From assembly GCA_021160765.1 (NCBI GenBank), contig JAGHBW010000142.1, forward strand, positions 1 to 6,662: a stretch of 6,662 bases of DNA. Reading direction: 5' to 3'. Shown here piece by piece: positions 1 to 6,630 of the stretch. The notes beneath the pieces were generated by a model. The model did no database searches. It saw only the letters and a list, made by a program, of their open reading frames with translations, and was not told the DNA's origin. Position numbers and translations under genes: made by a program. Each line of letters opens with the position of its first letter. The stretch's first letter is position 1. Origin of the DNA: Thermoplasmata archaeon (GTDB lineage Archaea > Thermoplasmatota > Penumbrarchaeia > Penumbrarchaeales > EX4484-36).

Positions 1-1431
1 GGGTGCAAGCCTCTCAACATCCTCCACAAACTCCTCTGTAATCTCCTCTGGAGAGATCACCCCTTCTATCACGATCTCCGCACCCAGTTCCTCCCTTCTG
101 AACCGTTTTTTCATGTATTCAGCAAGGGAATCCCTCAGTGCGTCTATCTGTGATGAGGGAAGCTTGACCCCCGCAGCGTGCTGGTGTCCTCCAAAATCCA
201 TGTTCAATCCGCTGACACTCTGTAGGGCCTCAATGATGTTTACGGAGGAGGGAGCCCTTGCAGAGCCCCGAGCCTCATCACCAATTATTGTCAAAATAAT
301 GGATGGGAGACCAAAGTGGTCAAGAACCCTGTTGGCAACGATCCCGAGAACCCCTTCCTCCCACCCCTCCCCTGCCTCAACGACAACAAGGTCCTCATCT
401 GAGACCCTTTTCATTACCTCTCTTGTTATTCTCTCCACAGCCTCCTGCTTCCTCTTCTCCTCTTTCAGCAGCTCCATCATGTAAAGTTCGGCCTCAAGGG
501 GGCTTTCTGTGGTCAGGAGTTCAAAGGCTAGCATGGGGTTGCCCATCCTCCCAGGAACGTTGATTCTAGGAGCGATGGAGAATACCACATCCCTTGTTGT
601 TGTGGGTCTAGCAAGGTCAATCCTGCCCTCTTTCAAAAGCTCCCGCAAACCAGCCTTCTCAGTGAACGGGATCTGTCTTAGCCCCTCCACAACCAGCGTT
701 CTGTTCTCCTCTATGAGTGGTACAACATCAGCCAGGGTTCCAATGGCAACAAGGTCTATGTCCCTTATAGGCTGAACAGGCAGTCCCGCCTTCTCCAAAC
801 CCTGTAGGAGTTTGAAGGCGACCCCCACCCCAGCAAGGCCCTTGAAGGGATAGAGGTCATCCCTCCTCTTCGGGTTCACCACCGCCTCCGCCGAGGGAAG
901 AGGGTGGGATATCTCATGATGGTCGGTTATGACAACGTCAATCCCCTCCTCTCCTGCCATCTCCACCTCCTTATGTGCGGAGGAGCCGCAATCCACTGTT
1001 ATAATGAGGTCCACCCCCTTCTTTACGGCCTCCTCTATGGCGCTGGCGGAGAGGCCATAACCCTCCACACCCCTCCTTGGAAGGTAGACCTCTGCCTTCA
1101 CCCCCACCCTTTGGAGGGCAAGATAGAGCAGTGCAGTGGAGGTGACGCCGTCAGCGTCGTAGTCTCCGTGAATCATTATCCTCTCTTTGCCTCGTATGGC
1201 CCGGACTACCCGCTCAACTGCCTCCCTCATATCCCTCATGAGGAAGGGGTCATTGAGATATTTTAAGGACGGGTTGAGGAACTCTCTTCCCCTCTCCTTT
1301 TCACATATACCTCTGCTGGCAAGGAGGTTTGCCAGTGTTGGGGAGATGCCCAGGGATTTTATGAGGTTCTCCGCACACCCCTTTTTCCCCTCTGCCCACC
1401 TCCATCTGTACCCTTTAAGGGATCTTTTCAC
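1..1431 (-). CDS. recJ: RecJ-type single-stranded-DNA exonuclease, DHH family (3' end cut by window edge)
   Basis: 477 codons are open from a GTG at 1431 to base 1 with no stop, so the C-terminus lies outside the window. RecJ is a metal-dependent 5'-3' exonuclease on single-stranded DNA, acting in recombination and repair in the cytoplasm. Visible motifs are HGDYDADG (residues 88-95), EGYGL (123-127), VDCG (146-149), TDHHE with the DHH triad (169-173), TLADVV (232-237), APRINVPGRMG (287-297), GVLGIVANR (360-368) and the DHHA1 motif GGHQHAAG (414-421). All metal-ligand Asp and His residues appear intact. The N-terminal 80 residues (FLNPSL, NDPFLM, then the AVERVV helix) match the extra N-terminal region of bacterial-type RecJ more than short archaeal GAN/RecJ proteins. 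The sequence ends at VERLAP, where bacterial RecJ normally continues into PFGxGNP and an OB fold, so roughly 70-100 residues may be missing. The GTG start overlaps the preceding stop as GTGA and follows a G-rich Shine-Dalgarno sequence. The in-frame sequence upstream reaches a stop within about 20 codons. Confidence 0.94.
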   Translation of the reverse strand, partial: MKRSLKGYRWRWAEGKKGCAENLIKSLGISPTLANLLASRGICEKERGREFLNPSLKYLNDPFLMRDMREAVERVVRAIRGKERIMIHGDYDADGVTSTALLYLALQRVGVKAEVYLPRRGVEGYGLSASAIEEAVKKGVDLIITVDCGSSAHKEVEMAGEEGIDVVITDHHEISHPLPSAEAVVNPKRRDDLYPFKGLAGVGVAFKLLQGLEKAGLPVQPIRDIDLVAIGTLADVVPLIEENRTLVVEGLRQIPFTEKAGLRELLKEGRIDLARPTTTRDVVFSIAPRINVPGRMGNPMLAFELLTTESPLEAELYMMELLKEEKRKQEAVERITREVMKRVSDEDLVVVEAGEGWEEGVLGIVANRVLDHFGLPSIILTIIGDEARGSARAPSSVNIIEALQSVSGLNMDFGGHQHAAGVKLPSSQIDALRDSLAEYMKKRFRREELGAEIVIEGVISPEEITEEFVEDVERLAP

Positions 1432-2972
1432 TGGGTCTCCCCCCGGAAGCCTACCCTGAAGAATAGGGGCCCTTGCACCTCTACACTCTTACCGCGGGAG
1501 AGAATGTACTCCTTCACGTGAGGCTCCAAGGTGAGGTTCACGTCCTTCAGAGACCTGACCTTCTCTACCACCACCTCACCCTTCTCCGACCCCTTTTTAA
1601 TCCAGCTCTCAACCTTGTAAGCGGAGAGGAGGCAGAGCGGCCAGACGTAATCATAGCCTGACGGAGTGGCCCCCTGCTTATCTATAACCTTTTTCACCTC
1701 TCCTTTCGGAACCCCCATGATATTTCCATCAAGCACCACAATCTGATCTCCCGCTGCAGGGCCCAGGATCTCGTCCTTGAGGAGCCCTCCTATGAAGATT
1801 GTCACCCTTTTCTCCCCTTCCTCTACCCGCCTGATCTCCTCACCCCTTATGGTGAGGTTCTCTGATAGAACCTTCATGCGTACCTTACCCTCCTTCCTGG
1901 CAGCCTTGAAGCCTTCGGAGAGGGTCTTCGCCAGTTCCCTTCCCCAATCGGTCCTTGGAGTTTTCAAAGGCTTGATCCCTTCGGCGATCTCCTTGTCCGT
2001 TAATCTCCACTTCCGGTAAAACTGGGGGAATTCCAGACCTTTGATATCTGGGTAACCATCCCTGGCCATGAGAAACCTCTCAACGCCTATCTCAAAGTGG
2101 AATACGGGGGTGGAAACACCATTGGCCTCCAGCACGCTCTTTCTCAGCATCCCGCACGTCCCCACCTCCACGCCGCCGTAGAAGAGTTCATACTCCTGTG
2201 CAGGCTGGTAATAGGGTGGGGAGTAATGCTTGTATCGGAACTCAACGTCCTTCATCCCCAGTCGTTCAAGGGCAGTTCTAACCACCGTTAACCCAGCATC
2301 CATCTCTATCTCGGGATCCATGATCACAGCAGAGAGAACGCTGAAGACTCTTCCATGGGTCTCCTCCATCAGGTGCTCCCTTCTGAAAACCTTTGAGACT
2401 GTGAAGAGCTTCAGCGGGTGCATCTCTTCCGACGATAGGGCCCGTAGGGTGGGCATCCAGGCCACAGGCATCGCCGAGCGGAGGGTGAGCCTCTGCGGGA
2501 GAACCTCGCCCCTCACCCGCTCCCAGATCTGAAGGAGGATATTCAGCGCCACCTGAAACTCAACCCCCATCTCTTCCATTGCCCTGTAAACCCCCTCCTC
2601 CAACGATATGTTGTCGTCCACCACCTCCCATAGGATCTCCTTAAGGGCTATCCAATGCTCATCGCTCATCTCAGCCGGCCGGAGGTCCTCCAACTCCTCC
2701 TTCTGATGTTTGAGCCACGCCACGTAATAAGTCATGTCCTGGTAAAGAGGGTAGAGGTCTGAGAAGGCCTTGAGAAGAACGTCCTCTGGAAGGAAGATGG
2801 ATAGCTCTACCTCGTCAAAACCAAATCCCAGCATCACCCGCCTCATCTCTTCAACGGTTCTCCTCACGGGGTGGGGTACCCCCTGGCCTGTGAGATAGTC
2901 CACCTTGTTCTCCAGAGCCTTCCCCGTGTCTTGCTTGACGGATGTCCTGTCCACAAAGGTTCTCTTTTCCAT
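1428..2972 (-). CDS. sepS: O-phosphoseryl-tRNA synthetase (SepRS) family protein, class IIc; substrate pocket divergent
   Basis: The protein has 514 residues, close to known SepRS (about 535). SepRS charges tRNA-Cys with O-phosphoserine, which SepCysS then converts to Cys-tRNA. Class II signatures are a motif 1-like helix (about 34-57), LTLRSAM (162-168), PLKLFTVSKVFRREH (186-200) as motif 2 with the H206xxxF210 pair, and IGVERF (295-300) as motif 3. SepRS-specific C-terminal matches are FPQFYRKWRLTDKEIA (315-330), LGPAAGDQIVVLDGNIMGVP (403-422) and VRSLKDVNL followed by VQGPLFF (472-505). Against recalled A. fulgidus SepRS, the phosphoserine-contact positions read H186 to A167, T188 to P169, S231 to V212, S233 kept as S214, T305 kept as T272 and N325 to H292, so canonical activity is uncertain. 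I chose the ATG at 2972. In-frame ATGs at 3035 and 3110 would add non-homologous residues and lie at or upstream of the TATA-like element. It is first in a two-gene unit with recJ. Family assignment is secure; substrate is not. Confidence 0.86.
   Translation of the reverse strand: MEKRTFVDRTSVKQDTGKALENKVDYLTGQGVPHPVRRTVEEMRRVMLGFGFDEVELSIFLPEDVLLKAFSDLYPLYQDMTYYVAWLKHQKEELEDLRPAEMSDEHWIALKEILWEVVDDNISLEEGVYRAMEEMGVEFQVALNILLQIWERVRGEVLPQRLTLRSAMPVAWMPTLRALSSEEMHPLKLFTVSKVFRREHLMEETHGRVFSVLSAVIMDPEIEMDAGLTVVRTALERLGMKDVEFRYKHYSPPYYQPAQEYELFYGGVEVGTCGMLRKSVLEANGVSTPVFHFEIGVERFLMARDGYPDIKGLEFPQFYRKWRLTDKEIAEGIKPLKTPRTDWGRELAKTLSEGFKAARKEGKVRMKVLSENLTIRGEEIRRVEEGEKRVTIFIGGLLKDEILGPAAGDQIVVLDGNIMGVPKGEVKKVIDKQGATPSGYDYVWPLCLLSAYKVESWIKKGSEKGEVVVEKVRSLKDVNLTLEPHVKEYILSRGKSVEVQGPLFFRVGFRGETQ
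1437..1444 (-). promoter_or_regulatory. Shine-Dalgarno and GTGA stop/start overlap before recJ
   Basis: On the minus strand GGGGGGAG at 1444-1437 lies 5 nt before the GTG at 1431-1429. The GTG shares two bases with the TGA stop (1430-1428) of the synthetase gene, giving GTGA. The site decides the recJ start and indicates translational coupling. It lies inside the last codons of the upstream gene. Confidence 0.72.
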
Positions 2973-3034
2973 CAGCCTTCCCCTTTTGCGCCCCTCGCAG
3001 GGGCATCTGAGGTTCCTAGAATACTCAGACACCA

Positions 3035-3049
3035 TTTTTAAATTTCCGC
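3035..3049 (-). promoter_or_regulatory. BRE/TATA-like promoter for the synthetase-recJ unit
   Basis: On the minus strand GCGGAAA (BRE-like, 3049-3043) runs into TTTAAAAA (3042-3035). Archaeal transcription usually starts about 25 nt downstream of the TATA centre, which would be near 3013. That leaves a leader of about 40 nt before the ATG at 2972 and argues against the upstream in-frame ATGs. This is inferred from sequence only. Confidence 0.5.
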
Positions 3050-3114
3050 ATGGGGGTGGATGAAAATAGCTCTGGGTTGTGGGGTGTGTATTTCCATATT
3101 TAACCACCACAAAT

Positions 3115-3123
3115 CTTTTATAC
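3115..3123 (+). promoter_or_regulatory. TATA-like promoter for the surface protein gene
   Basis: CTTTTATAC is the best archaeal TATA-like element on the plus strand, with an A-rich stretch just upstream. It predicts a transcript start near 3145 and a leader of about 30-40 nt before the GTG cluster at 3175-3186. A second AT-rich stretch, CATATTTAA at 3095-3103, is a weaker alternative. Confidence 0.42.
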
Positions 3124-3173
3124 AGTAATCAGAATAGTCGCCAAAGCCTCGTCCAGAGGTTAAAAAGACAACT

Positions 3174-3180
3174 GGTGGTG
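3174..3180 (+). promoter_or_regulatory. Possible Shine-Dalgarno for the surface protein start
   Basis: GGTGGTG lies 3 nt before the GTG at 3184 and partly matches the archaeal GGAGGTGAT consensus. It also contains two other in-frame GTG codons (3175, 3178), for which AGAGGT at 3155-3160 would be a distant site. The choice of start among the three therefore remains open; all give the same signal peptide core. Confidence 0.4.
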
Positions 3181-3183
3181 TAC

Positions 3184-6100
3184 GTGAGAGAACAGAACGA
3201 TCTCTTAAGCCTGTTTATGGCCCTCCTTCTTGTTGCAATACTTCTTCCCCCGGGAGGAAGTGCTCAGGCCTCTAATGAAAGAATGAATGAAAAGGAAGGG
3301 GAGGTGTTGGGGAATAGCGTTGTTGAAGAACCTTTCATATCCCTGGATCGCGTTGAGAACCCCGGGGTGCTTACCCCCGTTCCCCTTTCTCTACCCTCCG
3401 TTATGGGGAACGACGACCCGGGTAACGACGACCCGAATAGCGGCACGTGGATACAGAGAAACACCACATCCTTCAAGAATCAGTCAGTGGATGGGACGAT
3501 ACAGAACAACAACCCCGTTGACGTGGATTATTACCGTGTAACCCTCAACCGTACAGCCTCCAGCAAGGACTGGATGAGAATGGAGGTGAACGTCACAAAT
3601 AACAGGACCCTAAGTGTTATTGTCTTCTCCCCCGGGGCAGTGAGGGGACTTATACACTATCTGGACGTGGTCCATGTGGGTGGGGTGTGGGGGAGGAAGG
3701 CCGTTATCAACTTCAGCGCCATGTACAATGGGACATATTACATTGAGGTTCTTGGCCTGAATAGTGGCGAGACACATTATGAACTTCTCAATATCACGTT
3801 CGGCAGCTCTTCAACAACAGAGGATAATGATGTACCGAATACCGCTGACTCCATAACGTCAAGCACCCTTCCCACAATGGCCACACTTAATCAGGCCCAT
3901 GACAACGTGGACTGGTACGACCTGACCCCCATAATACAGCAGGCAGGTCTTGACCCCAGCAGGGGTGATGAGATTGACATATCCTTCAGGGTGGACATCG
4001 CCCGTGAGTCCCGGGGCACCCAGAAGCTAGCGAATGGCAACACCACCCCTTCATTTACCTGGACTCAGGTCTTCTACCTTCTATATGACTATACAAGACA
4101 GGGGTGGGTCTATTATGTGGATTCCCAGGGCCATCCATATTTTATAAGCGGTTCTCCCTCTGTTGCCAACACCGAGCCCATGAGGATCCAGATCAGGGGG
4201 AAGTTCTCTCACATCCTTGTGTCTGTTCAGACATTCAGTGTTTACTTGAGAAACAACAGGCTCTACCTTGCGGACATGAACGCCAGGGTGTGGTACAACT
4301 TCACCTCTCTTGTGGCAAAGAACATAATTCCAAACGATCCGCCGGTCTTCCACGGCCCCATTCCGGATAAAACAATACATGAGGACTCCATTGAGGAGGG
4401 CTATCACCTCTGGGATTTCTCTACATACTTTACCGATAAAGAGACATCCACGCTGAGGTACGTTGTGGAGTACGCAGAATCCGGGTACAGGGACTACGTG
4501 AAATTTGCCCTGGACGATGATGGTAAACACCTTAACATCACATATCTTTCCCCCAACTGGTATGGCACTGTTCCCTTAAGGGTGAAGGCCTTTGATGTGG
4601 GCTCTGACAACATTCCAGGCACCGAGGACGATAAGTACAATCAGAGCAACGTTTTCAACCTGGTCGTTCAGCCTGTGAACGATCCTCCTGTGATCACCAG
4701 GGTTGGGGATGTTCCCAACGAAGGTGAGCCCATATCCTTCACGGTGTACGAGGACAGCGTGATCACCCTTGCTGTATGGGCCTATGATGTGGACAACGAT
4801 CCGGACAGACCGATAAGGTTCTCATCAAATCGGACAGATGGGCTTGGCACTGACGACCTGTACAACTTCTTTATTGATGACAAGACCGGCAGAATAGAGT
4901 TTCGGCCAAAGAACGAGAACGTTGGGGTTGTCTGGGTAAATATCACTGCCTCAGACAACAACGGCACAGATTCCTTTGACTGGGTTATCCTCAAGTTCAC
5001 CGTCCTAAACACAAACGACCCCCCGCACATCACAAGAATAGGGGGCAGGAACGTAGAGGGCCATGACCTCCTCACCTTTGATGCTGTGGAGGATGATGAG
5101 CTGAATCTAACACTGGTAGGTGAGGATCCGGATATAGATGTGGGTGTGGATGACGCCCTGATCTTCGGGGCAAATGACACCCGCTTCACCGTTGTTCCCG
5201 ACCCTGAAGATAGGTGCCGTGCATACCTGCTCTTCACCCCCACAAATGACGATGTGGGATACGTTTTTGTATCGGTCCAGGTAAGGGACAAGGTTAGCAC
5301 TACGTGGCAGGACTCCTTCCCCATAAGGATAAAGGTTGAGGACTCCCCCGATCCCCCTGTGATAACCTTTGTGAATGGGGTTAAGGTGAATGAGAGCAAG
5401 GTGGTATATCTGACGGGGGATAAGGCTGCTGTGGAAGACCAGGAGTTCACCCTGAGTGTTACGGGAATGGATGTGGATCTTGGGGACAGGCTGACCTTCA
5501 CAATAGATTCACCCCTCTTCTCGGAGAGCACAACGTTCAAAAACGGGGCGAACTTCACCTTCACGCCGGACCAATCTCTTGTTGGGAATATAACAGTTAA
5601 GGTAACGGCGATGGACAAGACCAGGCTTAAGGACGTCGTTACGGTGATAATTGAGGTTAAGAACGTAAACGACCCCCCTGGGAAACCAACAATAACAATA
5701 CTCACCCCGGGGCCAGTTTATTATGTGGGTGATGTGATTGATTTCAAGGGGGAGGCAGGGAAGGACCCAGATGGTGACAAGATAACCCTTAAGTGGTCCT
5801 TCGGGGATGGGAGCAGTGCTGTGGGGGAGAGGGTCAATCACACCTACAATAACGCCGGGGATTACACTGTAACCTTAACAGCAGATGACGGCCACGGGGG
5901 GACAAGTCAGGTCACAAAGAAGATAATCATTTCTGAGAGACCGCACGTGGGACCGGAGGACAAGGATGAGGACGGGATACCTGACGATTGGGAATTGAAC
6001 CACGGCCTCAGCCCATCAAACCCCAAAGACGGCCTCTCAGACTACGACGGGGACGGTCTTACAAACTACGAGGAGTACAAGAAGGGTACGGACCCCTTGA

Positions 6101-6630
6101 AGAAGGACTCCGACGGGGACGGCTTCACCGACGGTGAAGAAGTGGAGAAGGGAACGGACCCACTGAACGCCTCCTCCCATCCAAAGAGGGAGGAGAAGAG
6201 CAACGCCCTTCTTTATATTGTAGTTCTGGCTGTTGTGGGCGCAGCGGCCGTTGGGTTTATGTTCTTCATACTTAAAAAGAAACACCTGGAGCCTGGACAA
6301 GACTCTCTTCAGCCCTATCCTCCTGAGACAGGATATCCTCCAGAGGGCGGATATCCCCCCGAGGGTGGATATCCCCCGGAAGCCCCACCAACACAGGAGG
6401 TAGGTCAGGTTTCTGAGGAGGAGCCAGAAGAGGTTCCTGGTGGTGGCGAGGAGACCAGCGCTGTGGCGGAGGTGCCCATGGTGGAGGGGGAAGATATATG
6501 GAGGCCCCCAACCCAGGACGAGGAGAAGATATTCTCCCCGGAGGGGGTTGAGGAGGAGGGTGAAGTTGTAGAGGAGGTTTCAGATGAGGAGGCAGAGGGG
6601 GCGGAAGAGATTGGAGAAGGGGAGCGTTGA
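3184..6630 (+). CDS. Large secreted, membrane-anchored surface protein with cadherin/Ig-like repeats, PKD and Ca-binding repeats
   Basis: About 1148 residues; no specific function is recognised. In order it has a signal peptide (1-29, hydrophobic core 7-21, likely cleavage after SAQA), GNDDP twice (75-84), and a PPC-like beta domain (about 84-210; VDYYRV, GTYYIEV). Next come a second, less clear beta region (about 214-380), four Ig/cadherin-like repeats beginning at NDPP or PDPP linkers (384, 499, 611, 722) and a PKD domain (about 835-918; WSFGDGS, HTYNNAGDYTVTLTADDGHG). The C-terminal part has three DxDxDG calcium loops of thrombospondin type 3 style (926, 953, 975), a transmembrane helix (about 1008-1031) followed by KKK, and a 117-residue Pro-rich then Glu-rich tail. 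Twenty-one N-glycosylation sequons all precede the membrane helix. It is probably a stalk-like adhesin or cell-envelope protein. Start is uncertain: GTG at 3184 has a GGTGGTG Shine-Dalgarno-like sequence just upstream, with GTG at 3175 and 3178 as alternatives. A further upstream GTG at 3079 would precede the promoter. Confidence 0.85.
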   Translation: MREQNDLLSLFMALLLVAILLPPGGSAQASNERMNEKEGEVLGNSVVEEPFISLDRVENPGVLTPVPLSLPSVMGNDDPGNDDPNSGTWIQRNTTSFKNQSVDGTIQNNNPVDVDYYRVTLNRTASSKDWMRMEVNVTNNRTLSVIVFSPGAVRGLIHYLDVVHVGGVWGRKAVINFSAMYNGTYYIEVLGLNSGETHYELLNITFGSSSTTEDNDVPNTADSITSSTLPTMATLNQAHDNVDWYDLTPIIQQAGLDPSRGDEIDISFRVDIARESRGTQKLANGNTTPSFTWTQVFYLLYDYTRQGWVYYVDSQGHPYFISGSPSVANTEPMRIQIRGKFSHILVSVQTFSVYLRNNRLYLADMNARVWYNFTSLVAKNIIPNDPPVFHGPIPDKTIHEDSIEEGYHLWDFSTYFTDKETSTLRYVVEYAESGYRDYVKFALDDDGKHLNITYLSPNWYGTVPLRVKAFDVGSDNIPGTEDDKYNQSNVFNLVVQPVNDPPVITRVGDVPNEGEPISFTVYEDSVITLAVWAYDVDNDPDRPIRFSSNRTDGLGTDDLYNFFIDDKTGRIEFRPKNENVGVVWVNITASDNNGTDSFDWVILKFTVLNTNDPPHITRIGGRNVEGHDLLTFDAVEDDELNLTLVGEDPDIDVGVDDALIFGANDTRFTVVPDPEDRCRAYLLFTPTNDDVGYVFVSVQVRDKVSTTWQDSFPIRIKVEDSPDPPVITFVNGVKVNESKVVYLTGDKAAVEDQEFTLSVTGMDVDLGDRLTFTIDSPLFSESTTFKNGANFTFTPDQSLVGNITVKVTAMDKTRLKDVVTVIIEVKNVNDPPGKPTITILTPGPVYYVGDVIDFKGEAGKDPDGDKITLKWSFGDGSSAVGERVNHTYNNAGDYTVTLTADDGHGGTSQVTKKIIISERPHVGPEDKDEDGIPDDWELNHGLSPSNPKDGLSDYDGDGLTNYEEYKKGTDPLKKDSDGDGFTDGEEVEKGTDPLNASSHPKREEKSNALLYIVVLAVVGAAAVGFMFFILKKKHLEPGQDSLQPYPPETGYPPEGGYPPEGGYPPEAPPTQEVGQVSEEEPEEVPGGGEETSAVAEVPMVEGEDIWRPPTQDEEKIFSPEGVEEEGEVVEEVSDEEAEGAEEIGEGER
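3406..3435 (+). repeat. Two-copy 15-bp tandem repeat encoding GNDDP
   Basis: Two adjacent 15-base units differ at one third-codon position (GGG versus GGT), and each encodes Gly-Asn-Asp-Asp-Pro. The repeat sits between the signal peptide region and the first PPC-like domain and probably forms an acidic linker. Confidence 0.8.
4333..5667 (+). repeat. Four tandem cadherin/Ig-like domain repeats within the surface protein
   Basis: Four domains of about 107-115 residues follow one another, at residues 384-498, 499-610, 611-721 and 722-828. Each starts with NDPP or PDPP and carries an ED-containing strand, a DxD-type loop and a closing beta strand, as in bacterial cadherin-like or Big_9/tandem-95 repeats. 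They are strongly diverged at the DNA level, so this is old domain duplication rather than recent expansion. Such chains normally form extended, often Ca-stabilised, extracellular rods. Confidence 0.75.
6313..6384 (+). repeat. 18-bp tandem repeat encoding GGYPPE-type hexapeptides
   Basis: Three well-matched 18-base units (6331-6348, 6349-6366, 6367-6384) start with GGATATCC, preceded by a diverged unit at 6313-6330 encoding PYPPET. The translated units are PYPPET, GYPPEG, GYPPEG and GYPPEA. They lie just after the membrane helix, on the predicted cytoplasmic side (residues 1044-1067). Differences are mostly synonymous, which suggests selection on the peptide. Confidence 0.85.

Larger units (their letters stand above)
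2973..3183. other. Divergent intergenic promoter region
   Basis: About 210 bp separate the leftward synthetase start from the rightward surface-protein start. The region contains AT-rich TATA-like segments for both directions and no convincing small ORF. Reading frames entering it from either gene continue open (to 3110 leftward, from 3079 rightward), but the added residues look non-coding and non-homologous. No obvious operator palindrome was seen. Confidence 0.6.

Noticed and set aside
904..1266. 120-codon plus-strand open frame across the RecJ catalytic motifs
   Set aside because: It is antisense to the DHH motifs of recJ, has an odd Cys/His/Leu-rich composition, and resembles no protein family.
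1428..2972. PheRS alpha subunit or PylRS as the identity of the synthetase
   Set aside because: Motif 2 is class IIc in general, but the C-terminal third (LGPAAGDQIVV, SLKDVNL, VQGPLFF) matches SepRS, and PylRS and PheRS lack this domain.
2973..3110. Extended N-terminus for the synthetase from the ATG at 3110 or 3035
   Set aside because: The extra residues (Cys/Pro/Arg-rich) do not match the SepRS N-terminus, and both ATGs fall on or upstream of the TATA-like element.
3079..3183. Extended N-terminus for the surface protein from the GTG at 3079
   Set aside because: It would push the signal peptide about 35 residues inward and place the start upstream of the best TATA-like element.
4081..4530. 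149-codon minus-strand open frame
   Set aside because: It overlaps the surface-protein domains in antisense and has no recognisable protein features.
4782..5705. 307-codon open frame on the minus strand inside the surface-protein gene
   Set aside because: Its Ser/Thr/Val-rich translation is the reverse-strand image of the Asp/Asn/Gly/Val-rich repeats. It has no domain, no ribosome site and no promoter, and it fully overlaps a well-supported gene.
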